Origin: Candidatus Kaistella beijingensis | GTDB lineage: Bacteria > Bacteroidota > Bacteroidia > Flavobacteriales > Weeksellaceae | Direction: 5' to 3' | Length of the DNA: 64,000 nt | NCBI RefSeq assembly: GCF_020084865.1 | Contig: NZ_CP071953.1 | Location: 2,666,001 to 2,730,000 of the forward strand | Shown: positions 1-7,767 of the stretch, in pieces | Layout: each line of letters starts with the position of its first letter | How positions within the stretch are numbered: the first letter of the stretch is position 1 | The notes under the pieces: model-generated | The model's database searches: none | What the model was told of the DNA's origin: nothing | The model's input: the letters and a program-made list of their open reading frames with translations, nothing else | Translations under genes and position numbers: made by a program

Positions 1-21
1 AAACGATGACTAACAATAAAT

Positions 22-50
22 AAAAAGAGCGGGAAAATTTCCCGCTTTTT
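22..50. terminator. Bidirectional rho-independent terminator
   Basis: A GCGGG/CCCGC stem is flanked by an A run on the left and a T run on the right, so it could terminate transcripts on either strand. It probably ends the peroxiredoxin operon on the minus strand and an unseen gene to the left of the window. Confidence 0.7.
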
Positions 51-72
51 TCATTTTATAATTTGGAAGTCA

Positions 73-100
73 TTTGTACCAATTTGCACCCATTGCAACC
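73..100. repeat. TGCAACC/TGCACC-family degenerate repeat
   Basis: Three degenerate units (TTGTACCAAT, TTGCACCCA, TTGCAACC) of 9-10 bp. Copies of the family recur near 33691, 34485, 35327, 44412, 59410 and 62044, always between genes or just before a start codon. Confidence 0.6.
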
Positions 101-115
101 TAGCTCCAAAAAAGG

Positions 116-367
116 TTAGACTCTATCGATACTTCCCATTACTTTTTGTGCAAATCCGTTCAGAGCATCTTTTTCGCTCATTCCGTTTTTTACGTTGGCG
201 TGAACTTCTAAAGCTCCGCAAATATCGGTGATTAGTTCTCCCACCACATTCAAATCTTCTTCGGTTGTTCCTCGGAATTCTGAAAATGATTCCAAAACTT
301 CCAAAGTTTTTTCAAGGTTTTCGGGAGTTTGATTTTGATAAAACTGTCTGATGATAGGTAGTTTCAT
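116..367 (-). CDS. DUF6952 family small protein
   Basis: An 83-residue acidic, probably helical, soluble protein without signal peptide. Its start codon overlaps the stop of the thioredoxin gene by one base (TAATG read on the minus strand), so the two are probably translationally coupled. I recall this small family (DUF6952) occurring beside thioredoxin and a 2-Cys peroxiredoxin in Flavobacteriia; that assignment comes from memory of the family. It has one cysteine (in DICGA), which would fit a redox partner, but no catalytic motif is visible and the function is unknown. Confidence 0.7.
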   Translation of the reverse strand: MKLPIIRQFYQNQTPENLEKTLEVLESFSEFRGTTEEDLNVVGELITDICGALEVHANVKNGMSEKDALNGFAQKVMGSIDRV

Positions 368-675
368 TAATTCAATTCTTTAAAAAGGTTAATTAAACTT
401 TCCTGTTGGTTCGTTTGAACCTGATCAACCAATTCTCCGTTTTTGAAGATGGCGAAAGTTGGTAAGTTATCAACTTTAGCTAGTTTTCTGCTTTCAGGTA
501 ATTTTTCGGCATCCACATATAGGAAAGGAATCGCTTCATTTTCTGAAGCCAATTTTTTGAATTTCGGCTTCATAATTCTGCAGTTTCCGCACCAAGTTGC
601 GCCGTATTGAACCACTACTTTTTCATTGTCTGCAACGATTTGCTGCAAATTGTCTTCTGCTAATTCTGTGTACAT
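367..675 (-). CDS. Thioredoxin family protein
   Basis: A 102-residue single-domain thioredoxin fold, cytoplasmic, with the active site WCGNC (Cys29 and Cys32). The usual thioredoxin dipeptide is GP, so the GN here suggests an altered redox potential. The expected cis-proline follows in DNLPTFAIF. It lies 10 bp downstream of the peroxiredoxin gene on the same strand and overlaps DUF6952, so it is the likely electron donor of that peroxiredoxin, replacing the AhpF route. This role is inferred from context; the fold call is secure. Confidence 0.9.
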   Translation of the reverse strand: MYTELAEDNLQQIVADNEKVVVQYGATWCGNCRIMKPKFKKLASENEAIPFLYVDAEKLPESRKLAKVDNLPTFAIFKNGELVDQVQTNQQESLINLFKELN

Positions 676-685
676 AATTGTTTAA

Positions 686-1324
686 TTAGTTTTGGTGTGT
701 CGCCAAATATTCTGCGGTAGATTTTCTGTCCGCCTTCATCGCATCTTTACCTTCTTCCCAGTTTGCAGGACAAACTTCACCATGTTTTTGAACGTGCGTG
801 TAAGCGTCGATCAATCTTAAATATTCTTTTACATTTCTTCCTAAAGGCATATCGTTTACCGATTCGTGAAAGATTTTTCCAGTTTCGTCAACCAAATAAG
901 TTGCTCTGTACGTTACATTGGAACCGGTGAAGAACTCATTTCCTTCTTCATCGAATTCGAAATCTTGGTCAACAATTCCTAAAATATTTGCCAATTGACG
1001 GTGAGTGTCTGCAAGGATTGGGTAAGTTACGCCTTCAATTCCGCCGTTGTCTCTCGCTGTATTTAACCAAGCGAAGTGAACTTCGTTGGTGTCGCAAGAA
1101 GCACCGATGATTTTGGTATTTCTTTTTTCAAACTCGGGTAAAGCCTCTTGGAAAGCGTGCAATTCGGTAGGACAAACAAAAGTGAAATCTTTCGGATACC
1201 AAAACAAAAGCACTTTTTGTTGGTTTTTTGTTGCCTCCTCAAAGATGTTGATTTTTAAATCGTCTCCCATTTCAGACATTGCGTCGATTGTGATGTTTGG
1301 GAATTTTTTTCCTACTAATGACAT
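686..1324 (-). CDS. 2-Cys peroxiredoxin (AhpC/Prx1 class)
   Basis: 212 residues, full length for a typical 2-Cys peroxiredoxin. The peroxidatic Cys51 lies in FTFVCPTE and the resolving Cys185 in GEVCPANW. The enzyme reduces hydrogen peroxide and organic hydroperoxides in the cytoplasm. It is the first gene of a three-gene minus-strand operon with thioredoxin and DUF6952, which argues for thioredoxin-dependent recycling. A TATCTTTG -7 box on the minus strand at 1360-1353 lies 29 bp upstream of the start. Confidence 0.95.
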   Translation of the reverse strand: MSLVGKKFPNITIDAMSEMGDDLKINIFEEATKNQQKVLLFWYPKDFTFVCPTELHAFQEALPEFEKRNTKIIGASCDTNEVHFAWLNTARDNGGIEGVTYPILADTHRQLANILGIVDQDFEFDEEGNEFFTGSNVTYRATYLVDETGKIFHESVNDMPLGRNVKEYLRLIDAYTHVQKHGEVCPANWEEGKDAMKADRKSTAEYLATHQN

Positions 1325-1352
1325 GTTATAATTATTTTAAAATTAGACGGTG

Positions 1353-1360
1353 CAAAGATA
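1353..1360 (-). promoter_or_regulatory. Bacteroidota -7 box of the peroxiredoxin operon
   Basis: Read on the minus strand this is TATCTTTG, a perfect TAnnTTTG match. No -33 TTG sits at ideal spacing (nearest candidate gives 24 bp), so strength is uncertain. Confidence 0.5.
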
Positions 1361-1643
1361 TGAAGATTTTATCAATTAAAGAAGCAATAATTATTTATAA
1401 TATCTATCAGAATAATGAATCCGATAATCAAAATAAAAAATGATGTTTTGACCTAAACACACAAGAAAAGTTTTAAAACTTTAACGCCTTTCTTTGTAGT
1501 AAAACACTTAAAAATTCAGAAAAAATTGCTAAATTCACTTCGTGAAATCCCTTAATTATAAAATCGCCATCATTTCTGAAAGCCAAGTACTAATGATGAT
1601 GTAGGAGAATCAATAAGACCATTAAAAATATAAATACCTAGAT
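1361..1643. other. AT-rich intergenic region
   Basis: Between two divergent genes. Apart from the peroxiredoxin promoter it holds a small TTCAC-TTC-GTGAA hairpin near 1534-1546. I see no gene or RNA in it. Confidence 0.5.
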
Positions 1644-2126
1644 ATGAAAAAGATTTTAGTTATTCTGTTTGTAGCTTTTGTACTCATTCAGTTTTTCCCG
1701 ATTGATAAAAATAATCCTGCGCCAACGCCGCAAATGGATTTTTTAAATATTAAAAAAACCCCGGAAACTACAGCAACTTTAATTCGAAATGGTTGTTACG
1801 ATTGTCACAGTAACGAATCAAAATATCCGTGGTATTCTAATGTACAACCGATTGCTTGGTTTTTGAAGGATCATATCGATGAAGGCAGAAAAGAACTTAA
1901 TTTCTCAACTTTTGCAACACTTGAACCCAAAAAACAGGCGCATAAATTAGATGAAGCCGCTGAAATGATTGAAAAAGGAGAGATGCCTTTAGATTCATAT
2001 ATTTTAGCACATTCTGAAGCGAAATTTTCTGAAGCTCAAAAACAGGAACTGATCAAATATTTTAAGTTCCAGGCAAATGATATTAGAATCTTGAATAATC
2101 TTCCTACGGAAAAAGGGGCGGAATAA
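1644..2126 (+). CDS. Haem-binding domain-containing protein (c-type, one CxxCH)
   Basis: 160 residues. One N-terminal hydrophobic segment (about residues 3-20) acts as signal anchor, placing the rest in the periplasm. The motif CYDCHS (Cys51, Cys54, His55) is a c-type haem attachment site, followed by a WYSNVQP segment typical of the Bacteroidota haem-binding domain (Haem_bd). The family probably works as a small electron carrier or haem sensor; the partner is unknown. It is transcribed divergently from the peroxiredoxin operon. Confidence 0.85.
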   Translation: MKKILVILFVAFVLIQFFPIDKNNPAPTPQMDFLNIKKTPETTATLIRNGCYDCHSNESKYPWYSNVQPIAWFLKDHIDEGRKELNFSTFATLEPKKQAHKLDEAAEMIEKGEMPLDSYILAHSEAKFSEAQKQELIKYFKFQANDIRILNNLPTEKGAE

Positions 2127-2154
2127 AGTATTGAGTTTTTGAATATACCAACAT

Positions 2155-2214
2155 TATCAAACGAAATCAAACAATTTCAAACCACATCAAACTTTAGACT
2201 TGAAACTTGAAACA
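2155..2214. repeat. 10-bp-period TTCAAAC repeat array
   Basis: ATCAAACGAA, ATCAAACAAT, TTCAAACCAC, ATCAAACTTT in exact 10-bp register, followed by two TTGAAAC units. It ends 11 bp before the next start codon. Confidence 0.75.
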
Positions 2215-2225
2215 ATTTTTCTGCT

Positions 2226-2633
2226 ATGTTAATGGATCTTTCAAAATATTACGTTTTTTATGATGGCGAATGCGGTTTTTGCAACCGTTGGGTAAAATGG
2301 ATTTTAGACAACGACAAAAAAGACCAATTCCTATTTGCAGCACTGCAATCTGAATTTGGGCAAGGTTTTCTAAAAGAAAGAAATCTAAAAAACGACAAAT
2401 TCGGTACGCTTTATCTTTGGAAACCAAATTCTTACTATTTGGAAAAATCACAGGCGGTTTTTGCCATCGGAAGAATCTTGGGCGGACTTAACGGAATCTT
2501 CGGAAATATGAATTTTTTCCCAAGAATGTTGAGCGATTTTGTTTACGATAAGGTGGCTGAAAACAGAGATAAAATTCCTTCGCAAAAATGTTTTGTTCCA
2601 ACCGAAGAGGAAAGGAAGAAGTTTTTAGGATGA
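2226..2633 (+). CDS. DCC family thiol-disulfide oxidoreductase (DUF393)
   Basis: 135 residues. The N-terminal YDGECGFC (Cys16 and Cys19) is the hallmark CxxC of the DCC family, and a C-terminal ARNRDKIPSQ-like block (here AENRDKIPSQ) is also typical. The family is predicted to have a thioredoxin-like fold, but substrates are not known. A second ATG two codons downstream (2232) is an equally good start. The gene follows a 10-bp-period TTCAAAC array and has no recognisable -7 box. Confidence 0.85.
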   Translation: MLMDLSKYYVFYDGECGFCNRWVKWILDNDKKDQFLFAALQSEFGQGFLKERNLKNDKFGTLYLWKPNSYYLEKSQAVFAIGRILGGLNGIFGNMNFFPRMLSDFVYDKVAENRDKIPSQKCFVPTEEERKKFLG

Positions 2634-2718
2634 TATTTTTTGTGATGTGGATGTAAAATTCAATATTGCAGCCATCAAACGAATTCAGGGAATTTCAAAT
2701 AACATCAAACTTCAATCA

Positions 2719-2769
2719 CGAATCTCGTAACTCGAATCCCGCAACTCATAACTCGTATCTCGAACCTCG
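2719..2769. repeat. 7-bp-period array (CGTAACT/CGAATCC type)
   Basis: About seven consecutive degenerate heptamers (CGAATCT, CGTAACT, CGAATCC, CGCAACT, CATAACT, CGTATCT, CGAACCT). Related arrays lie at 47578-47606 and 48994-49038. Confidence 0.75.
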
Positions 2770-2780
2770 TTCCAAATTTA

Positions 2781-2788
2781 TATATTTG
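2781..2788 (+). promoter_or_regulatory. -7 box of DUF4290-murA, leaderless configuration
   Basis: TATATTTG ends 5 bp before the ATG at 2794, so the transcript would begin at or next to the start codon. Confidence 0.6.
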
Positions 2789-2793
2789 CACCT

Positions 2794-3435
2794 ATGGAAT
2801 ACAACACCGAAAGGACTCAACTTCACCTGCCTGAATACGGCAGAATTATACAGCAACTCGTGGAACGCTGCAAAGAACTTCCTACCAAGGAAGAACGCAA
2901 CGAAATGGCGGTTGCCATCGTAGATTTCATGGGACAAAGAAATCCACAGCTTCGCGACGAAGAAAACTATAAACATAAACTTTGGGACCATCTGTACATT
3001 CTTTCGGGCTACGATTTGGATGTGGATTCGCCTTATGCTTTCCCAACCATTGAAGAAATGCGTGAGAAACCAAAGAAAATGGATTATCCGATTCTTCAGG
3101 GTGAATTTAAGTTTTACGGAAAAAGTATTTTGCAGCTTATCGAGAAAGCGATTGAGTTAGAAGCGGGAGATGAGAAAGACGCCCTCATTCAGGTTATTGC
3201 GAATAATATGAAGAAATCCTACAATGTTTATAACAAAGAACACGTTCAGGACGAGGTAATTTTTCGCCATTTGAAAGACCTTTCGGAAGATCGACTGGAT
3301 TTAACGAGTATTGATTCTTTAGACAAGAGCAAAATTTATTACGCAACCAACAGAAGCAATAAAAACAATCAGAAAGGCAACCAAAACAGCCAAAACAAAA
3401 GACGTAATTTTCATAATAATAAAAACCGTAAATAA
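2794..3435 (+). CDS. DUF4290 domain-containing protein
   Basis: 213 residues, soluble, no signal peptide. The first 170 residues match the Bacteroidota-specific DUF4290 family; the tail from about residue 190 is an Asn/Lys/Arg-rich low-complexity segment (NNQKGNQNSQNKRR), which suggests nucleic-acid or envelope-surface contact. The stop codon is 2 bp before murA, so the two genes form an operon and the protein may act near peptidoglycan precursor synthesis. Function unknown. Confidence 0.85.
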   Translation: MEYNTERTQLHLPEYGRIIQQLVERCKELPTKEERNEMAVAIVDFMGQRNPQLRDEENYKHKLWDHLYILSGYDLDVDSPYAFPTIEEMREKPKKMDYPILQGEFKFYGKSILQLIEKAIELEAGDEKDALIQVIANNMKKSYNVYNKEHVQDEVIFRHLKDLSEDRLDLTSIDSLDKSKIYYATNRSNKNNQKGNQNSQNKRRNFHNNKNRK

Positions 3436-3437
3436 GG

Positions 3438-4745
3438 ATGAGCGGAACATTTCAAATAAGGGGAGGAAAACAGTTACACGGCGAAATTACGCCACAAGGT
3501 GCTAAAAATGAGGCGCTTCAAATCTTATGTGCGGTACTTTTAACGGACGAGGAAGTACGAATTAAAAATATTCCCGACATCCACGATGTGAACCGGCTGA
3601 TTGAAATTCTCGGCGATTTCGGGGTGAAAATTACCAAAAATGGCCACGGTGATTATACCTTCAAAGCTGATGACATCAATTTCGATTATGTAAAATCAAA
3701 GGAATTTAAAAAAGACGGAGCCAAGCTTCGCGGTTCGATAATGCTTTTGGGACCAATGTTGGCAAGATTTGGTGAAGCGTATATGCCGACTCCGGGTGGA
3801 GATAAAATTGGAAGAAGAAGATTGGATACCCATTTTCAAGGTTTGGTAGAACTAGGTGCGGAATTTCATTATGACGAACAGGAATATTTCTATTCTTTAA
3901 AAGCAAAAGAACTTCACGGGAAATTTATTTTGTTGGAAGAAGCTTCTGTTACCGGAACGGCGAACATTGTTATGGCGGCAGTTTTGGCGAAAGGAAAAAC
4001 GAGAGTTTATAACGCGGCGTGTGAACCTTATCTGCAACAGCTTTGCAAAATGCTCAACAGAATGGGCGCAAACATTTCCGGAATCGGTTCCAATTTATTG
4101 ACGATTGAAGGGGTGAATCATCTTCGTGGAACAGAACACACCATGCTTCCCGATATGGTTGAAATCGGTTCTTGGATTGGACTTGCTGCGATGACAAAAT
4201 CTGAAATGACCATAAAAAATGTGAACTGGAACCAACTCGGTGTCATTCCAAACACTTTCCGAAAATTGGGAATTAAGTTGGAGCAAAGTGGCGACGATAT
4301 TTATATTCCTGCACAGGAACATTATAAAATTCAGAAATTTATAGACGGTTCTATTCTTACTGTTTCCGACGCACCATGGCCGGGATTTACGCCGGATCTG
4401 CTTTCCATTATTTTGGTAGTGGCAACTCAAGCGAAAGGAACTGTTCTTGTGCACCAAAAAATGTTTGAATCCCGTTTATTTTTCGTTGATAAACTCATCG
4501 ATATGGGTGCTCAAATTATTTTGTGTGATCCGCACCGTGCAACAGTGGTTGGCTTAAATCACGAATATCCGTTGCGTGGGACTACGATGACTTCTCCCGA
4601 CATTCGTGCAGGAAACGCATTACTTATTGCGGCACTTTCAGCGCAAGGAAAATCCATTATCCACAATATCGAGCAAATTGACCGTGGTTATGAGAATATT
4701 GACGGAAGATTAAAAGCTTTGGGAGCGGATATCGAAAGGATTTAA
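3438..4745 (+). CDS. murA: UDP-N-acetylglucosamine 1-carboxyvinyltransferase
   Basis: 435 residues, full length. It catalyses the first committed step of peptidoglycan synthesis, transferring enolpyruvate from PEP to UDP-GlcNAc in the cytoplasm. Seen: the N-terminal GAKNEAL substrate motif (Lys22-Asn23 equivalent) and a loop PGGDKIGRR. In E. coli that loop is PGGCTIGAR, with Cys115 the residue alkylated by fosfomycin; here Asp122 (codon 3801-3803) takes its place. Known Cys-to-Asp MurA enzymes are active but intrinsically fosfomycin resistant. The gene follows DUF4290 by 2 bp and ends at a strong terminator. Confidence 0.97.
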   Translation: MSGTFQIRGGKQLHGEITPQGAKNEALQILCAVLLTDEEVRIKNIPDIHDVNRLIEILGDFGVKITKNGHGDYTFKADDINFDYVKSKEFKKDGAKLRGSIMLLGPMLARFGEAYMPTPGGDKIGRRRLDTHFQGLVELGAEFHYDEQEYFYSLKAKELHGKFILLEEASVTGTANIVMAAVLAKGKTRVYNAACEPYLQQLCKMLNRMGANISGIGSNLLTIEGVNHLRGTEHTMLPDMVEIGSWIGLAAMTKSEMTIKNVNWNQLGVIPNTFRKLGIKLEQSGDDIYIPAQEHYKIQKFIDGSILTVSDAPWPGFTPDLLSIILVVATQAKGTVLVHQKMFESRLFFVDKLIDMGAQIILCDPHRATVVGLNHEYPLRGTTMTSPDIRAGNALLIAALSAQGKSIIHNIEQIDRGYENIDGRLKALGADIERI

Positions 4746-4769
4746 TAGTTAGATGAAAATAATATAAAG

Positions 4770-4796
4770 GTTCTGAAAAATTTTCAGAACTTTTTT
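4770..4796 (+). terminator. murA terminator
   Basis: A 10-bp GTTCTGAAAA/TTTTCAGAAC stem with a one-base centre is followed by six T. Confidence 0.85.
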
Positions 4797-4834
4797 GTGA
4801 TTGCAACTTCCAATTCGTTTTATCTTGAAAACCT

Positions 4835-4842
4835 TATCTTTG
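4835..4842 (+). promoter_or_regulatory. -7 box of der
   Basis: TATCTTTG, a perfect TAnnTTTG match about 100 bp upstream of the der start codon, giving a long leader. Confidence 0.5.
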
Positions 4843-4941
4843 CAAAAATTTTTGGGCTTCAAAAGTTGAAGTAACCCATTCTTAACCAAACGATTTTTTT
4901 AAAATTAACCATCAAAGAAAATCGAAAAGAAACAAAATTTT

Positions 4942-6249
4942 ATGTCAAATATTGTCGCCATTGTTGGCCGTCCCAACGTAGGAAAATCAACCTTATTTAA
5001 CCGTTTATTAGAAAGAAGGGAAGCCATCGTAGATTCCACCGCAGGAGTTACTCGTGACCGCCATTACGGTAAATCCGATTGGAATGGAGTAGAGTTCACG
5101 GTAATTGATACTGGTGGTTACGAAGTAAATACCGAAGATGTTTTCCAGGAAGAAATCTCAAAACAGGTTCAGTTGGCAGTTGATGAAGCCACTTCAATTA
5201 TTTTCATGCTGAATGTGGAAGAAGGTTTAACTGACACGGATCAAGAAATTTTTGAATTGTTGCGACGTTCAAATAAACCAGTTTACACAGTAGTCAATAA
5301 AGTAGATTCTGCAAAAGAAGAACTCGCCGCAACAGAATTCTACCAATTAGGAATCGAAAAATATTACACCATGTCTTCTGCAACCGGTTCTGGTTCTGGG
5401 GAATTGTTGGACGACATTGTAAAAGATTTCCCGACAACCGATTATAAAGATCCTTTCGAAGGTTTGCCAAAAATCACCATCGCAGGAAGACCCAACGTAG
5501 GAAAATCAACCCTAACAAACGCTTTGCTCGATGTCGAAAGAAACATTGTAACCGATATTGCAGGAACAACCAGAGACTCCATTGAAACACTTTATAAAAA
5601 GTTCGGACATGAATTTGTGTTAGTAGATACAGCTGGAATGCGTCGCAAAGCAAAAGTTTCCGAGGATTTGGAATTTTATTCGGTAATGCGCTCCATTCGT
5701 TCGATTGAATATTCCGATGTCGTGATTATCATGGTTGACGCAACTTTAGGTTGGGAATCGCAGGATATGAATATCTTTGGGTTGGCTCAAAAGAACAGAA
5801 AGGGAATCGTAATCCTCGTTAACAAATGGGATTTGGTGGAAAAAGAAACCAACACGATGAGAGATTTTGAAGCTAAAATCAAAGAAAGAATAGGTCAGTT
5901 TACAGACATCCCAATTCTATTTATTTCAGCATTAACGAAACAAAGAATCCTGAAAGCAGTTGAAGTGGCGATGGAAGTTTACCAAAACCGCGCAAAGAAA
6001 ATCAAGACTTCAAAACTGAATGAAGTGATGCTTCCCATTTTTGAAAATACGCCTCCTCCTGCTTTGAAAGGAAAATACATCAAAATAAAATATTGTGTTC
6101 AGTTACCAACGCCAAGTCCGCAATTTGTATTTTTCTGCAACCTACCACAATACGTGAAAGAGCCTTACAAACGCTTTACAGAAAACCAATTGCGCAAAGA
6201 ATTTGGTTTCACGGGAGTTCCGATTGAGGTGTATTTCAGACAGAAATAG
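4942..6249 (+). CDS. der: Ribosome biogenesis GTPase Der
   Basis: 435 residues. Der (EngA) has two tandem GTPase domains; both P-loops read GRPNVGKST, near residues 8-16 and 182-190, and both DTGG/DTAG switch II motifs and NKVD/NKWD G4 motifs are present. The C-terminal KH-like domain (about 355-435) completes the family layout. The protein assists maturation of the 50S subunit. It is a stand-alone transcription unit with its own -7 box and a terminator 20 bp after the stop. Confidence 0.97.
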   Translation: MSNIVAIVGRPNVGKSTLFNRLLERREAIVDSTAGVTRDRHYGKSDWNGVEFTVIDTGGYEVNTEDVFQEEISKQVQLAVDEATSIIFMLNVEEGLTDTDQEIFELLRRSNKPVYTVVNKVDSAKEELAATEFYQLGIEKYYTMSSATGSGSGELLDDIVKDFPTTDYKDPFEGLPKITIAGRPNVGKSTLTNALLDVERNIVTDIAGTTRDSIETLYKKFGHEFVLVDTAGMRRKAKVSEDLEFYSVMRSIRSIEYSDVVIIMVDATLGWESQDMNIFGLAQKNRKGIVILVNKWDLVEKETNTMRDFEAKIKERIGQFTDIPILFISALTKQRILKAVEVAMEVYQNRAKKIKTSKLNEVMLPIFENTPPPALKGKYIKIKYCVQLPTPSPQFVFFCNLPQYVKEPYKRFTENQLRKEFGFTGVPIEVYFRQK

Positions 6250-6269
6250 AATTTATCGAATCAATAGGA

Positions 6270-6290
6270 GCGGGCTTTAGCCCGCTTTAT
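6270..6290 (+). terminator. der terminator
   Basis: GCGGGC-TTTA-GCCCGC hairpin followed by TTTATTATTTT. Confidence 0.8.
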
Positions 6291-6304
6291 TATTTTAAAT
6301 ATTG

Positions 6305-6336
6305 TTGGCTTTAGCCGAAATTTATCTTTAATTTTG
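6305..6336 (+). promoter_or_regulatory. upp promoter
   Basis: TTG at 6305-6307, 21 bp spacer, then TAATTTTG at 6329-6336: both boxes of the Bacteroidota primary sigma factor. It places transcription start near 6342, which rules out the upstream TTG at 6334 as start codon and supports the ATG at 6358. Confidence 0.7.
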
Positions 6337-6357
6337 TATCAAAATAAATCTAAAATA

Positions 6358-7008
6358 ATGGTTAACGTTTTATCTGAAAACTTTTCGCTTGTCAATTCCT
6401 GGATCAATGATTTAAGAAATACCGAGGTGCAAAACGACCGCATGAAATTCCGCAGAAATATGGAAAGAATCGGGGAAATCGCCGCGTTCGAAATTTCAAA
6501 AGGTTTGGAACAGAAAGAAGTGGAGATCATTTCGCCTTTAGATAAAATTACCGTTAAAGAAATCGCAGTCCAACCTGTAATCACAACTATTCTAAGAGCA
6601 GGAGTTCCCTTGTTCCAAGGAATTTTAAATTATTTAGACAAAGCCGATTGTGGATTTGTCGCGGCATACAGAAAACACGATGCGAACGATTATTTCTCCA
6701 TTAAGCAAGATTATTTAACCTGCCCAAATATTGATGGAAGACCTTTAATCGTCGCTGATCCAATGTTGGCAACCGGCGCGAGTTTAATAGAAGCTATCAA
6801 AGATTTATTAAACCACGGAAATCCCACACAACTCCATATTGTTGCCGCAATTGCTTCCAAACAAGGAGTTGAAACCATTCAAAACGCTTATCCCAACGCG
6901 AAAATTTGGGTCGGAGCAATAGATGAAAAACTTACTTCAAAAGGTTACATCACTCCTGGTTTAGGTGATGCGGGAGATTTGTCTTACGGTGAAAAATTAC
7001 AGCGATAG
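6358..7008 (+). CDS. upp: Uracil phosphoribosyltransferase
   Basis: 216 residues from the ATG at 6358. It salvages uracil to UMP with PRPP in the cytoplasm. The PRPP-binding segment VADPMLATGASL (about residues 132-143) and the C-terminal uracil-binding GYITPGLGDAGD are both present. The open frame extends 8 codons upstream to a TTG, but that codon lies within the -7 box, so the ATG is preferred. Confidence 0.95.
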   Translation: MVNVLSENFSLVNSWINDLRNTEVQNDRMKFRRNMERIGEIAAFEISKGLEQKEVEIISPLDKITVKEIAVQPVITTILRAGVPLFQGILNYLDKADCGFVAAYRKHDANDYFSIKQDYLTCPNIDGRPLIVADPMLATGASLIEAIKDLLNHGNPTQLHIVAAIASKQGVETIQNAYPNAKIWVGAIDEKLTSKGYITPGLGDAGDLSYGEKLQR

Positions 7009-7069
7009 TTTTTCAGATAAATTTGAGTTAAGTTAGTGGAGGAATTTTTTAATCTCCCGACTTCGGACT

Positions 7070-7720
7070 TTAATCCATTGCCATTACCAAAACGCTCACC
7101 TTGTTATTTCCGGCTTTTAGAATTTCCCACGCAACGGAGCTCATGGTGTTTCCTGTGGTGAAAACGTCGTCGATAATCAATACTTGTGCGTTCGATATTT
7201 CCTCTTTTAGACAAAAAAGGTTTTCTGTACCTGTTCTGTCTTTTTTACTTTTTTTCGCTTGTGCTTTTTTATAGCTGTTTCGTTTTAATAGCTCATGGTT
7301 GCAGGGAACTTTAAATTTTTCCTGCAAAGTGTCTGCAAAAAGATGAAGCTGGTTGTAACCTCTTTCTTTCAATTTTTTTGGATGGAGTGGAACAGTGGTG
7401 ATTAAATCGGGTTTGTCTTTTGTAAGGTCAATTCTATCGGAAGTCCAGTTCGCCAATATTTTTCCCACTTTTTCACGGTTTCCATATTTCAGGGAGTGCA
7501 CAATTCTTCGGCTCAAACTTTCCTTTTCAAACTGCATCAAAGCAAAAGCGTTTTCAACCGGAAAAAGTAATTTGCATCTTTCTTTCAACAGGTTGTTTTT
7601 CCCAAATTCGTGATGAGTAAAATTGATTTGGTCAAAACACAGTTCGCAAACCAATTCATCTGCAGAAATAATTTTTCCACATTCCATACATCGGTTCGGG
7701 AAAAGTAAATTGAGCAACAC
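7070..7720 (-). CDS. ComF family phosphoribosyltransferase-like protein
   Basis: 216 residues. Two N-terminal CxxC pairs (CMECGK and CELCF, residues about 11-31) form the zinc-binding knuckle of the ComF family, and the C-terminal IIDDVFTTGNTMSS is the PRPP loop of type I phosphoribosyltransferases. ComF proteins are linked to DNA uptake in competent bacteria, but no other competence gene is nearby. It ends head-to-head with upp at a 7-bp-repeat-containing spacer. Confidence 0.9.
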   Translation of the reverse strand: MLLNLLFPNRCMECGKIISADELVCELCFDQINFTHHEFGKNNLLKERCKLLFPVENAFALMQFEKESLSRRIVHSLKYGNREKVGKILANWTSDRIDLTKDKPDLITTVPLHPKKLKERGYNQLHLFADTLQEKFKVPCNHELLKRNSYKKAQAKKSKKDRTGTENLFCLKEEISNAQVLIIDDVFTTGNTMSSVAWEILKAGNNKVSVLVMAMD

Positions 7721-7767
7721 GGATTATTGATTTTTATAAAATTACTATTTTTTTCTTCAACCTTAAC

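Noticed and set aside
2666..2923. 85-codon frame upstream of DUF4290
   Set aside because: Runs through the 7-bp array and into the DUF4290 gene in another frame.
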